A stretch of 64,000 nt of DNA. Source: Platanthera guangdongensis (taxonomy: Eukaryota; Streptophyta; Magnoliopsida; Asparagales; Orchidaceae). Made by a program: the position numbers and the translations under genes. Below the pieces are notes generated by a model. That model had not been told where the DNA came from and did not search any database. It saw nothing but the letters and a program-made list of their open reading frames with translations. The stretch covers positions 114,696,440 to 114,760,439 of the forward strand of contig CM077147.1 in NCBI GenBank assembly GCA_039583875.1. Reading direction: 5' to 3'. Within the stretch, counting starts at the first letter, position 1, and each line of letters starts with the position of its first letter. This document shows, piece after piece, positions 34,339 through 44,210 of the stretch.

Positions 34339-34552
34339 TGTAACAACCTCATCCATTCATATAATATATACTAGAAGGTCCGGCCGGGGCCCCACAGCAT
34401 ATACCACAAAACAGACGGTGAAGCTACGTAGTGATACTAGAGTAGCGCAGCGCACCCTAACACATTGCATTCTAGCGGAAGCCTAACATTAGCACATGAA
34501 CTCCATACCTGAATGTCCAACATATAAACACTCCACATTTTATATATCATAG
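34339..34552 (-). repeat. Element D 5' LTR, truncated (3' end only)
   Basis: Matches 5197-5410 base for base apart from scattered substitutions. Similarity stops at ATATCATAG; E-family sequence follows. Confidence 0.88.
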
Positions 34553-35285
34553 TTGTTAACCCCAAAGTCGGCGATCCTTCCCAAGGCAGCCAGCTCGCTC
34601 GTCGCAGCCTGCCCCGGGTTCCTCCTGGAGGTCGTGATGCTCTAAGGAGGGCGGACAGAATTCTGTGCCCGCATAGGCCGCGCGGCTTGCCCGGTCTCGG
34701 CAGTCTGACCGACTAGGACGCGCGCCTTCTCTTGGTCGATAGGGGCCGCGGACTGCTCCTGCAGTCCGCCTCTGCAGGCCGCTCCCCTTTTAGCTTAACC
34801 GCAAGGTTGTCTCCGCAGGACCCTCTCTGTCGGACTCAACTACCTACCTACCCCAGACCGACACCGGCTACCCGCCAAGACCACCAATAAGGTCCCGTTC
34901 ATCGTGAGCTCGGTGTAATCAAAGTGTGGTTGAGACGTCCAGTCCACCTTCACCGCCGAACCCCAACAACAGCTAGGCTCTATCTCCAACGCAAGCGGAC
35001 CCAGCTTTGCAGCAGCCACAGGCTTGGTGGACTCTCTTTGCAGTTCGTCTTTACTTTGCCAGCGCCAGCTTCTCGACAACAGCAGGGTCAACGCTTCCTC
35101 AGTCCGCGGTCTTGGCGCGGACTCAGTCTGTAGTGGCGGACTCCTTCCATCCCGCCAGGCATCAGATCCTCCAAGAAGACAGTCCCAGTCCGCATAACCT
35201 CGTGCGAACTCGGTGGACTCCGCTGGCACTCTCCTACTCACGCCCCTTACAACTCGATCAGTTCAGCAGCGGCAGACTCACCGGA
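34553..35285. other. E-family-like internal sequence, unassigned
   Basis: GC-rich sequence using the same vocabulary as element E (CCGCGCGG at 34678-34685, GCGGACT, GACCGC). Several frames are open by chance composition; none encodes a domain I recognise. It may be a fragment of another E-family copy. It has neither a polypurine tract nor an LTR end at its borders. Confidence 0.4.
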
Positions 35286-35947
35286 TGATAAGCCCGGAAT
35301 CCGCGACCTGCCCGCGCAGTTTTCCAGACCGGGCGGTCTGCCTATTCAAGCCGCCAAGCCTCCAAGCCGGGCGGTCTCCATGTCAGGCCGCTGCCAGTGC
35401 CGACCCTGCTCAGCGACAAGGCCCAAGGACCCAGCCGTCAGCTCGCCAGGAGGAATCCGCCAGGCCGCGCGGCTTCCCTCCTTTCTTGTTTCTTTCTCTT
35501 TTGCTTCCCCTCACCTCTGCCCGGTTCTCCTGTACCCCGGGCAGCCGGTAATTTTAGCCCTGCCCGTTTGGGCATTCCCCCGAGCCTATAAATAGGGGGT
35601 GGGTGCACTCCCCAAGACACCATGACTGGGATCCGGGAGCTCGCCTGTTACGAGCTGCGGTCTCAAGTCTAGTGTATTGCGGCTTGTAGCCCGGCCGGCT
35701 TCTCCTTTTACTCGTTGTAACTCTCATTTTTAAGTAAAGGAAAGCCCGCCGCAAGAGTGGTATTTAAGCCGCGGCGGGCGAACTCTGCTGTTGCCGCTGC
35801 CAGCGGCCCCCTTTTTCGGTCTGTCCTTTAGCCGCGACCGCTAGTAACCGATTAGTCGACAGTCTCCTCCTTTCCTTCCCTATTCCCCCGGTGTTCGAAC
35901 CGTTAGCTGGTGGTGACCGACTCCCTGTCCGTTTTCGTGCATCAACA
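35286..35947 (+). repeat. Element E 5' LTR (662 bp)
   Basis: TGATAAGCCCGGAATCC...TTTTCGTGCATCAACA. TATAAATA at 35587-35594, CCGCGCGG at 35465-35472. I could not find a clear primer-binding site after it. Confidence 0.92.
35587..35594 (+). promoter_or_regulatory. TATA box of element E LTR
   Basis: TATAAATA in a GAGCC...GGGG setting; conserved in the 3' LTR at 43600-43607. Confidence 0.75.
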
Positions 35948-36223
35948 GTTAACACGCGACCTTCAGATCTCGACTAATCGATGAAATCAGCGGTCTAGGG
36001 ATCCAGACCGCTCAATCTTCTAGGGTTCGGCGACCTGTCTAGCAAGCCGCGAGTCCGCCGGCTAAGGCTTTCAGCCCGCCTCCCGCACGGTAGAACCTGG
36101 CATTCTATCCGCTCTCTTTTCAGCCGGTTTTCTTATCAGTTTGCAGAATCGTCTAGCCGCCTCGTTAAGCCGCCGCTCTTCTGCGGTTTCTTGTAAAAGT
36201 TCGGCTATTTCTCTCTTTTCAGG

Positions 36224-37333
36224 ATGAATCCTGCAAAGAGTCATGGTACATCGAGCCGCATCTCAGTTATTACGAATCTCTCAGAAGTGCAGGATTGCTC
36301 GTATTTGGATAGTGAAGTTGTTGACCCTCGTAAGGAAATTTTTGCAAATAGTGTTGAGCGTGGAATAGAATCTGTTGCAAATGAACCTCTTTATGAGGAC
36401 GAAGAAGAAACCCCTTCTCCTTTCACTAATCGAATTCGGTGGGATACTGTTTCCGATGATTTCAGAGAACCACGTCTCCCAGAGTATTCTGCATGTGATG
36501 ATCCGTTTTCTCATTTGCAAGCTTTTGAATCAGCTATTTCACTAAGAAAAGTGTCAAATGGAGTAAAATGCAAACTCTTCGTTATGTCTTTTGGCAATGT
36601 TGCAAGGGAATGGTTTTACAGCCTTCCACCTCGATCAGTAACCAGCTTTAAGGATCTTCGAAGTCAATTTATTTCCAGATTCGCTATTTACAGGAAGCGG
36701 AAAAGAGACGTTGGAGCTCTCTTCCGAATCAAGCAAGGAATTCACGAGTCTAATTCAGATTTTGTTGATCAGTTTCAAAAGGAGGTTTTGGATATTTGTA
36801 ACGTCCATCAAGACTATTACTTGCATGCTTTCATAAATGCCCTTCAAGAAGGCCCATTGAAATTCAAGCTTACCACAAAATATCCCAAAAGCTACGGAGA
36901 TCTTATTGATAAAGTTAATACATTCATAATAGGCGAAGAAGCAAACAAAGGTTATGTTTCATTTCTGAAACAAATGGCTAAGCAATCTCAAGGGACTTCT
37001 GGTCAACAGCAATCTATTTCCTCACAAGATGTTTTGCAAGTTGAATATTGCAAGTCTCCTTATATTCTCCGGGATAAAACTCCAAAGTATGAAAAATATT
37101 CAGGTAAGTATGTTAAGTTCAAAATTCCCATGGAAGATCTTTTGATAATCATTCAGGGAATGCCTGAGTTCAAGAAGCCTCGGCGCATGAAATCCAAAAT
37201 CAAGTATCGGCACGAGCAGCTTTTTTGCAAATATCATAAGGATATTGGTCATCTAACAGAAGATTGCAGAGCTCTCAAGGAATTGGCTAATCAACTTGTA
37301 AGAGCTGGAAAGCTACAGGAATATTTCATTTAG
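36224..37333 (+). CDS. gag: Element E Gag, 369 residues, Tat type
   Basis: ATG at 36224, 276 bases after the LTR; open to TAG 37331-37333. The capsid domain (about residues 65-260) has the gypsy Gag pattern: DPFSHLQAFESAI, KLFVMSFGNVAREWFYSLPP, FKDLRSQFISRF, LFRIKQGIHESNSDFVDQF. The C-terminus has a Tat-type histidine/cysteine motif (CKYHKDIGHLTEDCRALKEL) followed by LVRAGKLQEYF, the usual end of the Gag knuckle region in this lineage. Base composition is AT-rich, unlike the GC-rich LTR and antisense genes around it. The ORF looks intact and could supply a particle protein, but no pol follows it. Confidence 0.88.
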   Translation: MNPAKSHGTSSRISVITNLSEVQDCSYLDSEVVDPRKEIFANSVERGIESVANEPLYEDEEETPSPFTNRIRWDTVSDDFREPRLPEYSACDDPFSHLQAFESAISLRKVSNGVKCKLFVMSFGNVAREWFYSLPPRSVTSFKDLRSQFISRFAIYRKRKRDVGALFRIKQGIHESNSDFVDQFQKEVLDICNVHQDYYLHAFINALQEGPLKFKLTTKYPKSYGDLIDKVNTFIIGEEANKGYVSFLKQMAKQSQGTSGQQQSISSQDVLQVEYCKSPYILRDKTPKYEKYSGKYVKFKIPMEDLLIIIQGMPEFKKPRRMKSKIKYRHEQLFCKYHKDIGHLTEDCRALKELANQLVRAGKLQEYFI

Positions 37334-38824
37334 TGACTCTCTAAGACAATCTTCCGTTTCTTGCTCAATGGATCAAGCAGTGATCCCTCTCTCTTTCTAT
37401 AATGAAAAGTGCTTATGTTCAGAATAATGCATAACATCTCTCTCTCTTTCTATAAGGCATGATAAAATTGCAGATATATATCCTTTATCACTTCCTTAAC
37501 ATCGTGCAAATGTTACTTTTTCATTTAAAGCTTATTTTTAGCTTTACTCTTTATGCCTATATGTATGCATGTAGGGGCAAGAGCCCCTTTCGAATTCTTA
37601 AGCCCTCCACATCCTGCTTGACTTCAGTCACAGATAGGCATTACGTACTTGTCCCGCTTGACTTCGGTCACAGATATGCTTTACGTACTTGTCCTGCTTG
37701 ACTTCAGTAGCAGATGTGTAGTGGGTTTTCCGCTTGACCTTCAGTCACAGACAGGCTTTGCGTACCCGTCACGCATGACTTCAATCACAGACAGGCTTTA
37801 CGTACTTGTCCCGCTTGACCTCGGTCGCAGACATTGCGTACTTGTCCTGCTTGACCTCAGTCGGAGACGTTGCGTACTTGTCCTGCTTGACATTGGTCAT
37901 GGATTTTAAGAATTTCGATCTCGCTTATGTGTTCTTTGTGAGGAAAGCAATGCTACACGCACCTGCCCACATCGACACATAAGTGTCTGTCTTCACCTAT
38001 TTTTGCAGGACAAAACGTGCCTATCCGCTGCCTTGCGGTTATATTTAGCGGCCTGTGCAGGTTGTAAATTTAATTACACAAGCCGCCCGGTTTCATTTTC
38101 CGGCTTAAGTTAATTGCCTACCTGACGGATTACTATTAATATATTTGGGAAATCGGCCGACTTTATTCACCTATCCGCTATTCAGTATCTTATTCGGCTT
38201 ATGTATATCAATTGCCGGTTTGTTATTCATATGAAAAAGAGGTCGCCCGACCTGTCTTCTGGCACTTAATTCCTGGATATTGATCTGCCGAAGCTTGTTT
38301 CTCAATTCTTGTTCCTTTAATCAAACGGGTAATTCGCTTCAGAGTTTGCCCTAGCCGCAATCTACTATTTCAATGTTATGGATATTTGCCGACTGCGACA
38401 AGAGACCGCGCGGCTTAGCGGTCACGGCTTATATATGAGCAAGCCGCGGCAATCAAGCTCTTCCAGCAGATAATGTTGAATAATTCATCAAGGAAAAATT
38501 GCGGTTTACATTATTAGCCGCTCGGCTTATTGTTGATATGCACTCCGGTATAAACCGCAGGGAAATGTCTCTCTCTTGCGGATAGCTTTGATGAAGTCGC
38601 AGCGCAAACTCAGCCGGTTTACATACTTATATATTTTAAATCGGAAGCTAACCTGAGACCGCGCGGACTTATTCAAGTAAGAAAAGTAAGATGCAACAAA
38701 GAGTAAGGTAAAAATGCCTTCATTACTATGTCAATAAGTGTTACAAAAACTTTAATCGCGCGGTTACAAAAAATGCCGCCGATTTCAAAAAAGTTCAAAA
38801 TACAAAACCAAGTTATAAAATTTT
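37334..38824. other. Non-coding interior of element E
   Basis: No gene seen on either strand. Contains a tandem repeat (37605-37905) and several CCGCGCGG words (38406, 38659). In a complete Tat element pol would begin in this region. Confidence 0.6.
37605..37905. repeat. Tandem repeat of about 40-43 bp, roughly seven copies
   Basis: The unit reads like CTTGACTTCAGTCACAGA followed by CAGGCTTTACGTACTTGTCC. Copies differ by small indels and substitutions. Confidence 0.85.
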
Positions 38825-40623
38825 CTAATCGTCCGGTTTGAGCTTCTTAGTCGCAGGAGCATCCAAATCACTGTCATCGTCAACATCGACAGATGATAAG
38901 GAATACCCACTGCTAGTCGCGGAGCTCGCTGAACCATCAGAAGATGTCGAGTCAGGCCGCGCGGTCTCCGACTCTTGGCCGCCGGACTCTGGAGACGTGT
39001 GCGGGCTCCGGCTTCCCTGGCCGACCTCTTCCACGGCTTCTCCCGCCACCTCGCCGACTTCTTCCGCGACTTTGGCCTTGCCCTTGATCGACTTGTAGAC
39101 GTCGGCCACCTGCTCCTTCAGGGAAGGGTAGATGTCGGCGCATGTGAAGTCGGTGAAGCCGGTGGCCAAGCCGCCAATGTCCCGGAGGCGGTTAAGCGCT
39201 CCGTCGATCCCTTGGACGAGTTGGGGGAAGACCTGGTCTTGGAAGATCGGGTTGGCGGGGTTGTACATTTCCTGCAAAGCAAAGGTGAAGGTAAGGTCGC
39301 GCGGTTACATAATTCTAACCGCGCGGGTATTGGTAATTACTTACCGCCTCCTTCTCTTTAAGTCGCTTGTTCTCTTCTTGCTGTTCGCCTAACCGTGTTT
39401 TCAGGCCGCTGTTCTCTTTCATCAGCTCCTTGTAGGCAAGCCCCATGAAGTGACTTGCCACGAAGCTCCTCGCGCCGACTTGCGCGGCTAGCCGCGGCAA
39501 GTCGTCTGGAGGAACTCGTCGCATAGCCCTCAAGTTGCGCTTGCCGTACAACGCGCCGCCAACCGCATTAGCATGGCGGCTTACTTCTTCAGCTCCCCAG
39601 TAGGGGAGGGCGGTGGAGATCGTCACCGACTTGCCATCCGGACTCCACCGCAAGGCCGGTTCGCCATGGACGTCCTTCAGGCTGCTGCCGGTTCCTTGCA
39701 GCATGAACTCCCCAGAGGTGTCCGACTCCTCCTCCTCCGCAGCCCGCGCCGGCTTGACCCGCTTCGCCCTCTTTTCTCTTTGTGTGAGGGTCAAGCCGCC
39801 CGGCGTCTGCGGCTTGTTCAGCGGGACCGCCACAGCAGCTGCGAAGACAGAAGCAATGTTAGATATCAGGCCGTGCGGCTAGCAATGCAGTTCGGCCGGT
39901 TTGGAGCTTACTCTCTTCCGCCTCAATTCCAACAAGGGACGGCAGCAGCGGGATGTAGTAGTTCACGTCAAGCCGCTCGCCCCTGAAGAAGTCGAAGATC
40001 TCCTTCTCCTTGCCGTCCAAGCCGCTACTGCCAAAGGCGGCTTCTTCGCGGATTTGGGGGTCGGTCGGCAGCAACCCCAAGTTGCCCTCGAAGATCAGAA
40101 ATCGCTCCGGCCAGTTCGCGATCTTGTTGGCCAGGTTGACTACCTTCAGCCCTCCGCAGCCGAAGTAGAGGTGCCCCCGGAAGATCTTTGTCCCGGAATC
40201 CGGGATAGACCGCACCGAGAAGCACTCTCGGAAGAGCCTCATCGAGAATCGGACTCTTTCTGACCGCAGATAAGAAATGAAGCCGTATATCGCGGCTATC
40301 GAGTTGGGGGGGAGTTGTCCAGGCACAACTCCATAGTGGTCAAAGACCGCTACGGCCTCTAGCAAGACCGAGAAGCTGAAACCGCAGTCGAAATGGTCAA
40401 TGGGGACCGCGATCTGGTTAGCATTGGAAGAGTTGATCCGCTCATCCTGCCTAGGAAGCCGCGCGATCAGCGGGCTTCCTTGCATGTGTTTCTCGACAAA
40501 GGAATCCAGCTCGGCTTTTGTAAGCCGGCATTCCTTGTGGTCAGCTGAGTAGAAGGCGGAGGCCGCGTCTGTCCTGACGGCTGTGGCCTTGTCAGACCGC
40601 GACGATTTGGACTTAGCCCGCAT
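38825..40623 (-). CDS. Antisense gene 1 of element E: three exons, 550 residues, Transposase_28-like protein
   Basis: Minus-strand gene with exons 40623-39912, 39838-39345 and 39271-38825 (sum 1653 bases, 551 codons including the stop). Both introns are 73 nt, GT-AG, with CAG acceptors; exons join in frame. TATAAATA lies 38 bases upstream of the ATG. Exon 1 holds a domain (about residues 65-165: IDHFDCGFSFSVLLEAVAVF, HYGVVPGQLPPNSIAAIYGF, FRECFSV, GHLYFGCGG) resembling the plant 'putative gypsy type transposon' family (Pfam Transposase_28); that match is from memory. Exon 2 ends in a Lys/Glu coiled coil; exon 3 is acidic and Ser-rich, ending near a KKLK basic patch. Such proteins are carried by Tat-lineage elements; their function is not known. 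The reading frame appears intact. Confidence 0.78.
39272..39344 (-). other. Intron 2 of antisense gene 1 (73 nt)
   Basis: Donor GCG|GTAAGTAATT, acceptor TTTGCTTTGCAG|GAAATG. Contains the family word CCGCGCGG (39319-39326). Unspliced, the frame hits a stop shortly after the donor. Confidence 0.82.
39839..39911 (-). other. Intron 1 of antisense gene 1 (73 nt)
   Basis: Donor AGAGA|GTAAGCTCC, acceptor TCTGTCTTCGCAG|CTGC. The phase-1 junction keeps the frame. Confidence 0.82.
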
Positions 40624-40660
40624 CCTTCTTGATTTGTGAAGAATCCAACGGGGTCTGCGC

Positions 40661-40668
40661 TATTTATA
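40661..40668 (-). promoter_or_regulatory. TATA box of antisense gene 1
   Basis: CTATAAATAG on the minus strand, 38 bases before the ATG, implying a very short 5' leader. Confidence 0.65.
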
Positions 40669-41080
40669 GAAAACCCGTGATGCTACAGTGCCCATGTCAA
40701 ATCGCGGCTAGTCGTCATGCCGCGCGGCCTAAGTCCGCTGGAAGTGCAGCTCTGCTTAGTGATCAAGCCGCCGTTTAGTCCGTCAGTCCGCCCGGCTATT
40801 TCCCTGCACTTAGAAAATTCTATGGCGAATCATGTGGATATCAATTATTCAAGCCGGCGCTCTGTTCGCCAGACCGCGCGGCTACTATACTAAACTTCAA
40901 ATTTCTCAGAACAAAGCAGCAAACATGTGGATTATTCAAGCCGCATAAGCCGCATTCAGTTCGCAGCATAATAGAATACAACAGTTTACAGCAATCAAAT
41001 TGTCCAGCATTCCAGAGAAAAAATATATATTACAACACAATATATACGAATGTCCGCGCGGCTTAGTTCTCTCAAGTCGC

Positions 41081-43110
41081 TCAGGATCGTTTGTCGTCTT
41101 CTGGCCTGTCTCGTCCCATGTGCGCGACCTGTTCACCGGTCTGTACAATCGCAACATACACCTGGCTAACCAGATTATGAAGCGCATGCAGAGACCGATG
41201 AATTCGCGCAGCGTCGCGCTCAACTCTCGCAAACGGTATCATGTGGACCGCCTGGGCCCCCAGACCGCTTGGAGCAGCGACCTGGTTAGGCGCCGCGGCC
41301 CCCGGCGGATGCGAAGTCTCGCCAGAGGCCGGGCGGCTAGTTTCCGGCAACTCTGCAAGAGTTGGCGGTGCAGGCCGCTGTTCCCCGCCGGTCTCCGCCG
41401 GCCGGTCTTGTTTTTCGCCGCCTTCAGCATCCGGGATCTGCTCTTTGTCTCCTTCCAGCCGCGCGGCCATCAGCAAGTACTTCTCCGCCCTTTCCTGCTC
41501 CAAGGTGACCTGCATCTCGGCAATCTTCGCCTCAGCGGTTTCCATTGCGGTCTGGAGCCTCGCGGTCTCTTCCTTCATGGCGGCCTGGAGCCTGACAGTC
41601 TCTTGTTCCATTGTCGTCTTCAACCTCGCGGTTTCCTGTTCAAGCGCAGTTTGCCACCTGGCGGTCTCTTGTTCCAGGGTGGTTTGCAACTCTTGGATCC
41701 TTGCTTCCGCAGCCTCCTGGTGAACCCCCTTCTCTTCGTCCTTAATCCGCAGAGTTTCGGTGGCCGCAGTCAAAGCCGCCTGCAGCGAGCCGACCTCCTT
41801 CTGGAAGTCGGCCATCTCCTTCTGACGAACACTTGGCGGAGGCAGCGTAGATATAAACGCAGTCAAGTCGCCCGGTTTCATCGCGGTCTCCGGTGCACCT
41901 GCAGAAGGCAAACCGCAGTCAGGTTCAGCCGGATTGTTGCGACCTTCTTGTAAGGAAATCGGTAGGATAAGACCGCCGGTTTGATGTTTATTTCCTCCAG
42001 AGGCCGCGGTATGAATTTTAATCACTGGCCGCCTGAGCCGCTCAGGATCTATCCTCTTCAGCTTATCTTTCCATAGCCGCTCGGTTTCCTTTCGGCTTTT
42101 CAGTTGAGCCGTGGTCAGGAAAAAGCTGGCCGGCGGATTTAATATTATATTCGCCCCCTTCTTCCTTGACCGCGACTTGTAGAATTTAACAATTCGCCTA
42201 ACGTCCCGGTGTTTACCTTGCAGTAATGGATGTGCGGTCTCCACCGCTTCTCGGCGATCAGTTTCTTCATCTCCTCCATCTTCTCGCGGAGCTTCAGTTT
42301 CTCGGCTCCTTCAGAAGCCGCGGAAGCCGGTTCGCCAGGCTTCTCCCCAATAACCTGGACGTCCGGGCGGTCAACCTCCTCAGAGGCCGCTGGTGTCGAC
42401 AACAGCGCGTCCTGCCGCTGGAGGGTCTCCATGCCCTTCAGGAGCTCGCTGAGCGAGTCGCTAGGCGCAGGTGTACCCTCCAGTTCGCTCGGCTTGCACT
42501 CCGGTGTAAGCGGGTTCTCGGGCACCTCCTTCTCGTGCGGCCTGTGCTGAAGACTGTCCGCGCCGGTCTTCTCAGAGATATTCCGGTTTCTGGCGTGCAG
42601 CTTCCTCATTTTCTTCTTCATCCTTTCTTCAAGGTTTTCGCTCCTTTCCTTCCGCCGTTTCAGGGAGCCGGACACCTTTTCAGTCCGCTCGCGCTGTTCA
42701 GCAACAGTCCGCCCAGGTTCCTGCGCCTTCTCCGGCTCGTTGTCGTCCACGACGATTAAGTCGACCTTGCTCGGCAGTTCGGTCGGTTTCCCAGAATCAA
42801 CACTCTTCTCCTCCGTCCCAGCGATCTTTAGTAGTGGTTCTCCTGATGGGGAGAAAGTCACGTCAAAGGATTTGGCATCTCCGGTTTGCAGTGGAGCAGC
42901 TTTCGAAACCGCTTTGGGGTCGGCTGCGGCCTGCGATGGTCCGCCGACCATCTCTGTCGGCCTCTTTTCAGGTCCAGAAGCCGTTGTTGTCTCCGGCTTC
43001 TCGTTCTTCTTGGCGGTCTGCCGGGCAGAATCATTCGAATTCTCGCTCCGGCTCTGCTTCGTTTCTGTCGGTTTCTTGTTGCGGGCTAGCATCGACGACA
43101 TCACATCCAT
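41081..43110 (-). CDS. Antisense gene 2 of element E: long coiled-coil protein, frame change near 42217
   Basis: First ATG of the upstream frame is at 43110 (frame open to 42145). It overlaps a second frame open from 42244 to 41081. The protein character changes smoothly from one to the other around 42217, where CAAG|GTAAAC resembles a splice donor but no acceptor of the right phase at normal distance is obvious; a one-base frameshift is the simpler reading. The first part (about 300 residues) is Ser/Lys/Glu-rich with KKKMRK and KRRKER basic patches. The second part has a basic segment (FYKSRSRKKGANI) and then an 11-residue repeat (QETARLKTTME-like, at about 41690-41530) predicted to be coiled coil, a Pro-rich linker and a C-terminal helix. 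I do not recognise a family. Confidence 0.62.
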
Positions 43111-43209
43111 CGCTAAAGAAATCGCGTCGGCTTGCAAAATCCTAACCGCAAGTGGCGAGTAGCGACCCGTGCTTGGCAGGAATCCTGAAGAATGTCAAGA
43201 GTCAGGGGA

Positions 43210-43216
43210 TTTTATA
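43210..43216 (-). promoter_or_regulatory. TATA box of antisense gene 2
   Basis: CTATAAAATCC on the minus strand, 100 bases before the ATG at 43110. Confidence 0.6.
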
Positions 43217-43288
43217 GACGATGATGAAGCAGTCGCGGTCTCCGGCTTAGTTCAACATTTTCGAAGTTTTCTGCAAACTTAAAAATGT

Positions 43289-43298
43289 GCGGGGATTA
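43289..43298 (+). other. Element E polypurine tract
   Basis: GCGGGGATTA directly before the 3' LTR start; short and only moderately purine-rich. Confidence 0.5.
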
Positions 43299-43959
43299 TG
43301 ATAAGCCCGGAATCCGCGACCTGCCCGCGCAGTTTTCCAGACCGGGCGGTCTGCCTATTCAAGCCGCCAAGCCTCCAAGCCGGGCGGTCTCCATGTCAGG
43401 CCGCTGCCAGTGCCGGCCCTGCTCAGCGACAAGGCCCAAGGACCCAGCCGTCAGCTCGCCAGGAGGAATCCGCCAGGCCGCGCGGCTTCCCTCCTTTCTT
43501 GTTTCTTTCTCTTTTGCTTCCCCTCACCTCTGCCCGGTTCTCCTGTACCCCGGGCAGCCGGTAATTTTAGCCCTGCCCGTTTGGGCAGGCCCCCGAGCCT
43601 ATAAATAGGGGTGGGTGCACTCCCCAAGACACCATGACTGGGATCCGGGAGCTCGCCTGTTACGAGCTGCGGTCTCAAGTCTAGTGTATTGCGGCTTGTA
43701 GCCCGGCCGGCTTCTCCTTTTACTCGTTGTAACTCTCATTTTTAAGTAAAGGAAAGCCCGCCGCAAGAGTGGTATTTAAGCCGCGGCGGGCGAACTCTGC
43801 TGTTGCCGCTGCCAGCGGCCCCCTTTTTCGGTCTGTCCTTTAGCCGCGACCGCTAGTAACCGATTAGTCGACAGTCTCCTCCTTTCCTTCCCTATTCCCC
43901 CGGTGTTCGAACCGTTAGCTGGTGGTGACCGACTCCCTGTCCGTTTTCGTGCATCAACA
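43299..43959 (+). repeat. Element E 3' LTR (661 bp)
   Basis: TGATAAGCCCGG...CATCAACA; differs from the 5' LTR at only a handful of positions (for example GGGCAGGC for GGGCATTC before the TATA box, and one base fewer in the following G run), which suggests a recent insertion or gene conversion. Confidence 0.93.
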
Positions 43960-44122
43960 TTTGTGGTACCACTTCATCCGGCAGTATGTGGAGCATGTGG
44001 ACATTGATCTACAATTTGTCCTAATAGACAGGCAGATTGCAGACATATTCATGAAGCCGCTGGACGAGGACAAGTTCTCGTTCTTCAAAATGGAACTTGG
44101 AATGCTCAACAAAGAAGATTAG
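43960..44122 (+). pseudogene. pol: Element F pol, C-terminal end of RNase H
   Basis: The frame reads WYHFIRQYVEHVDIDLQFV, then ADIFMKPLDEDKFSFFKMEL and GMLNKED before a TAG. This aligns with the RHHFLRD...[10 protein letters not shown]...LGMLDGG end of element B. Only about 53 codons remain. Confidence 0.85.
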
Positions 44123-44210
44123 AGAAGGTGGACTCATAACATAGCTCAGAGATCAAAGAATTCATCAAAAGTTGAAATTTCTCAAATTCTGACGTAATGA
44201 CGCGAGTAAG

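Larger units (their letters stand above)
5197..34552 (-). mobile_element. Element D: Ty3/gypsy (Tekay/Del-like) retrotransposon, minus strand, host of nested insertions C and B
   Basis: Read on the minus strand: truncated 5' LTR (34552-34339), primer-binding site (34334-34326), gag, protease, reverse transcriptase, RNase H, integrase with a chromodomain-like tail, polypurine tract (about 29847-29836) and 3' LTR. The 3' LTR starts at 29835 and ends at 5197; it is interrupted by element B (16904-28935) and element C (5602-15862), each with a 5-bp duplication. The first 214 bases of the left LTR (5197-5410) match 34339-34552. Without insertions the 3' LTR would be about 2.3 kb. The right LTR is cut at 34552, where E-family sequence begins. 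Every coding domain is decayed. Confidence 0.78.
35286..43959 (+). mobile_element. Element E: Tat-like gypsy retrotransposon with gag only and two antisense genes, 8.67 kb
   Basis: Two 661-662 bp LTRs (35286-35947, 43299-43959) enclose a sense gag (36224-37333), a tandem repeat, and two genes on the opposite strand (40623-38825 and 43110-41081), each with its own TATA box. No protease, RT, RNase H or integrase motif is present on either strand, so the element is non-autonomous. Antisense ORFs between pol and the 3' LTR are known from the Tat lineage (Grande, Retand); here pol is missing. The flanks (CCGGA left, TTTGT right) do not match, so the two LTRs may not come from one simple insertion. 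Confidence 0.8.

Noticed and set aside
34840..35241. A 133-codon minus-strand frame in the E-like flank
   Set aside because: GC-rich composition keeps frames open. I found no motif and no similarity to E proteins.
41903..42216. A 314-nt intron in antisense gene 2 (GTAAAC...TTCTGCAG)
   Set aside because: The acceptor looks good, but the phase does not match and the intervening sequence reads as sensible basic protein; a one-base frameshift is simpler.
38838..43162. Plus-strand frames opposite the antisense genes of element E
   Set aside because: They have no domain, and the minus-strand frames show introns, TATA boxes and coherent protein features.
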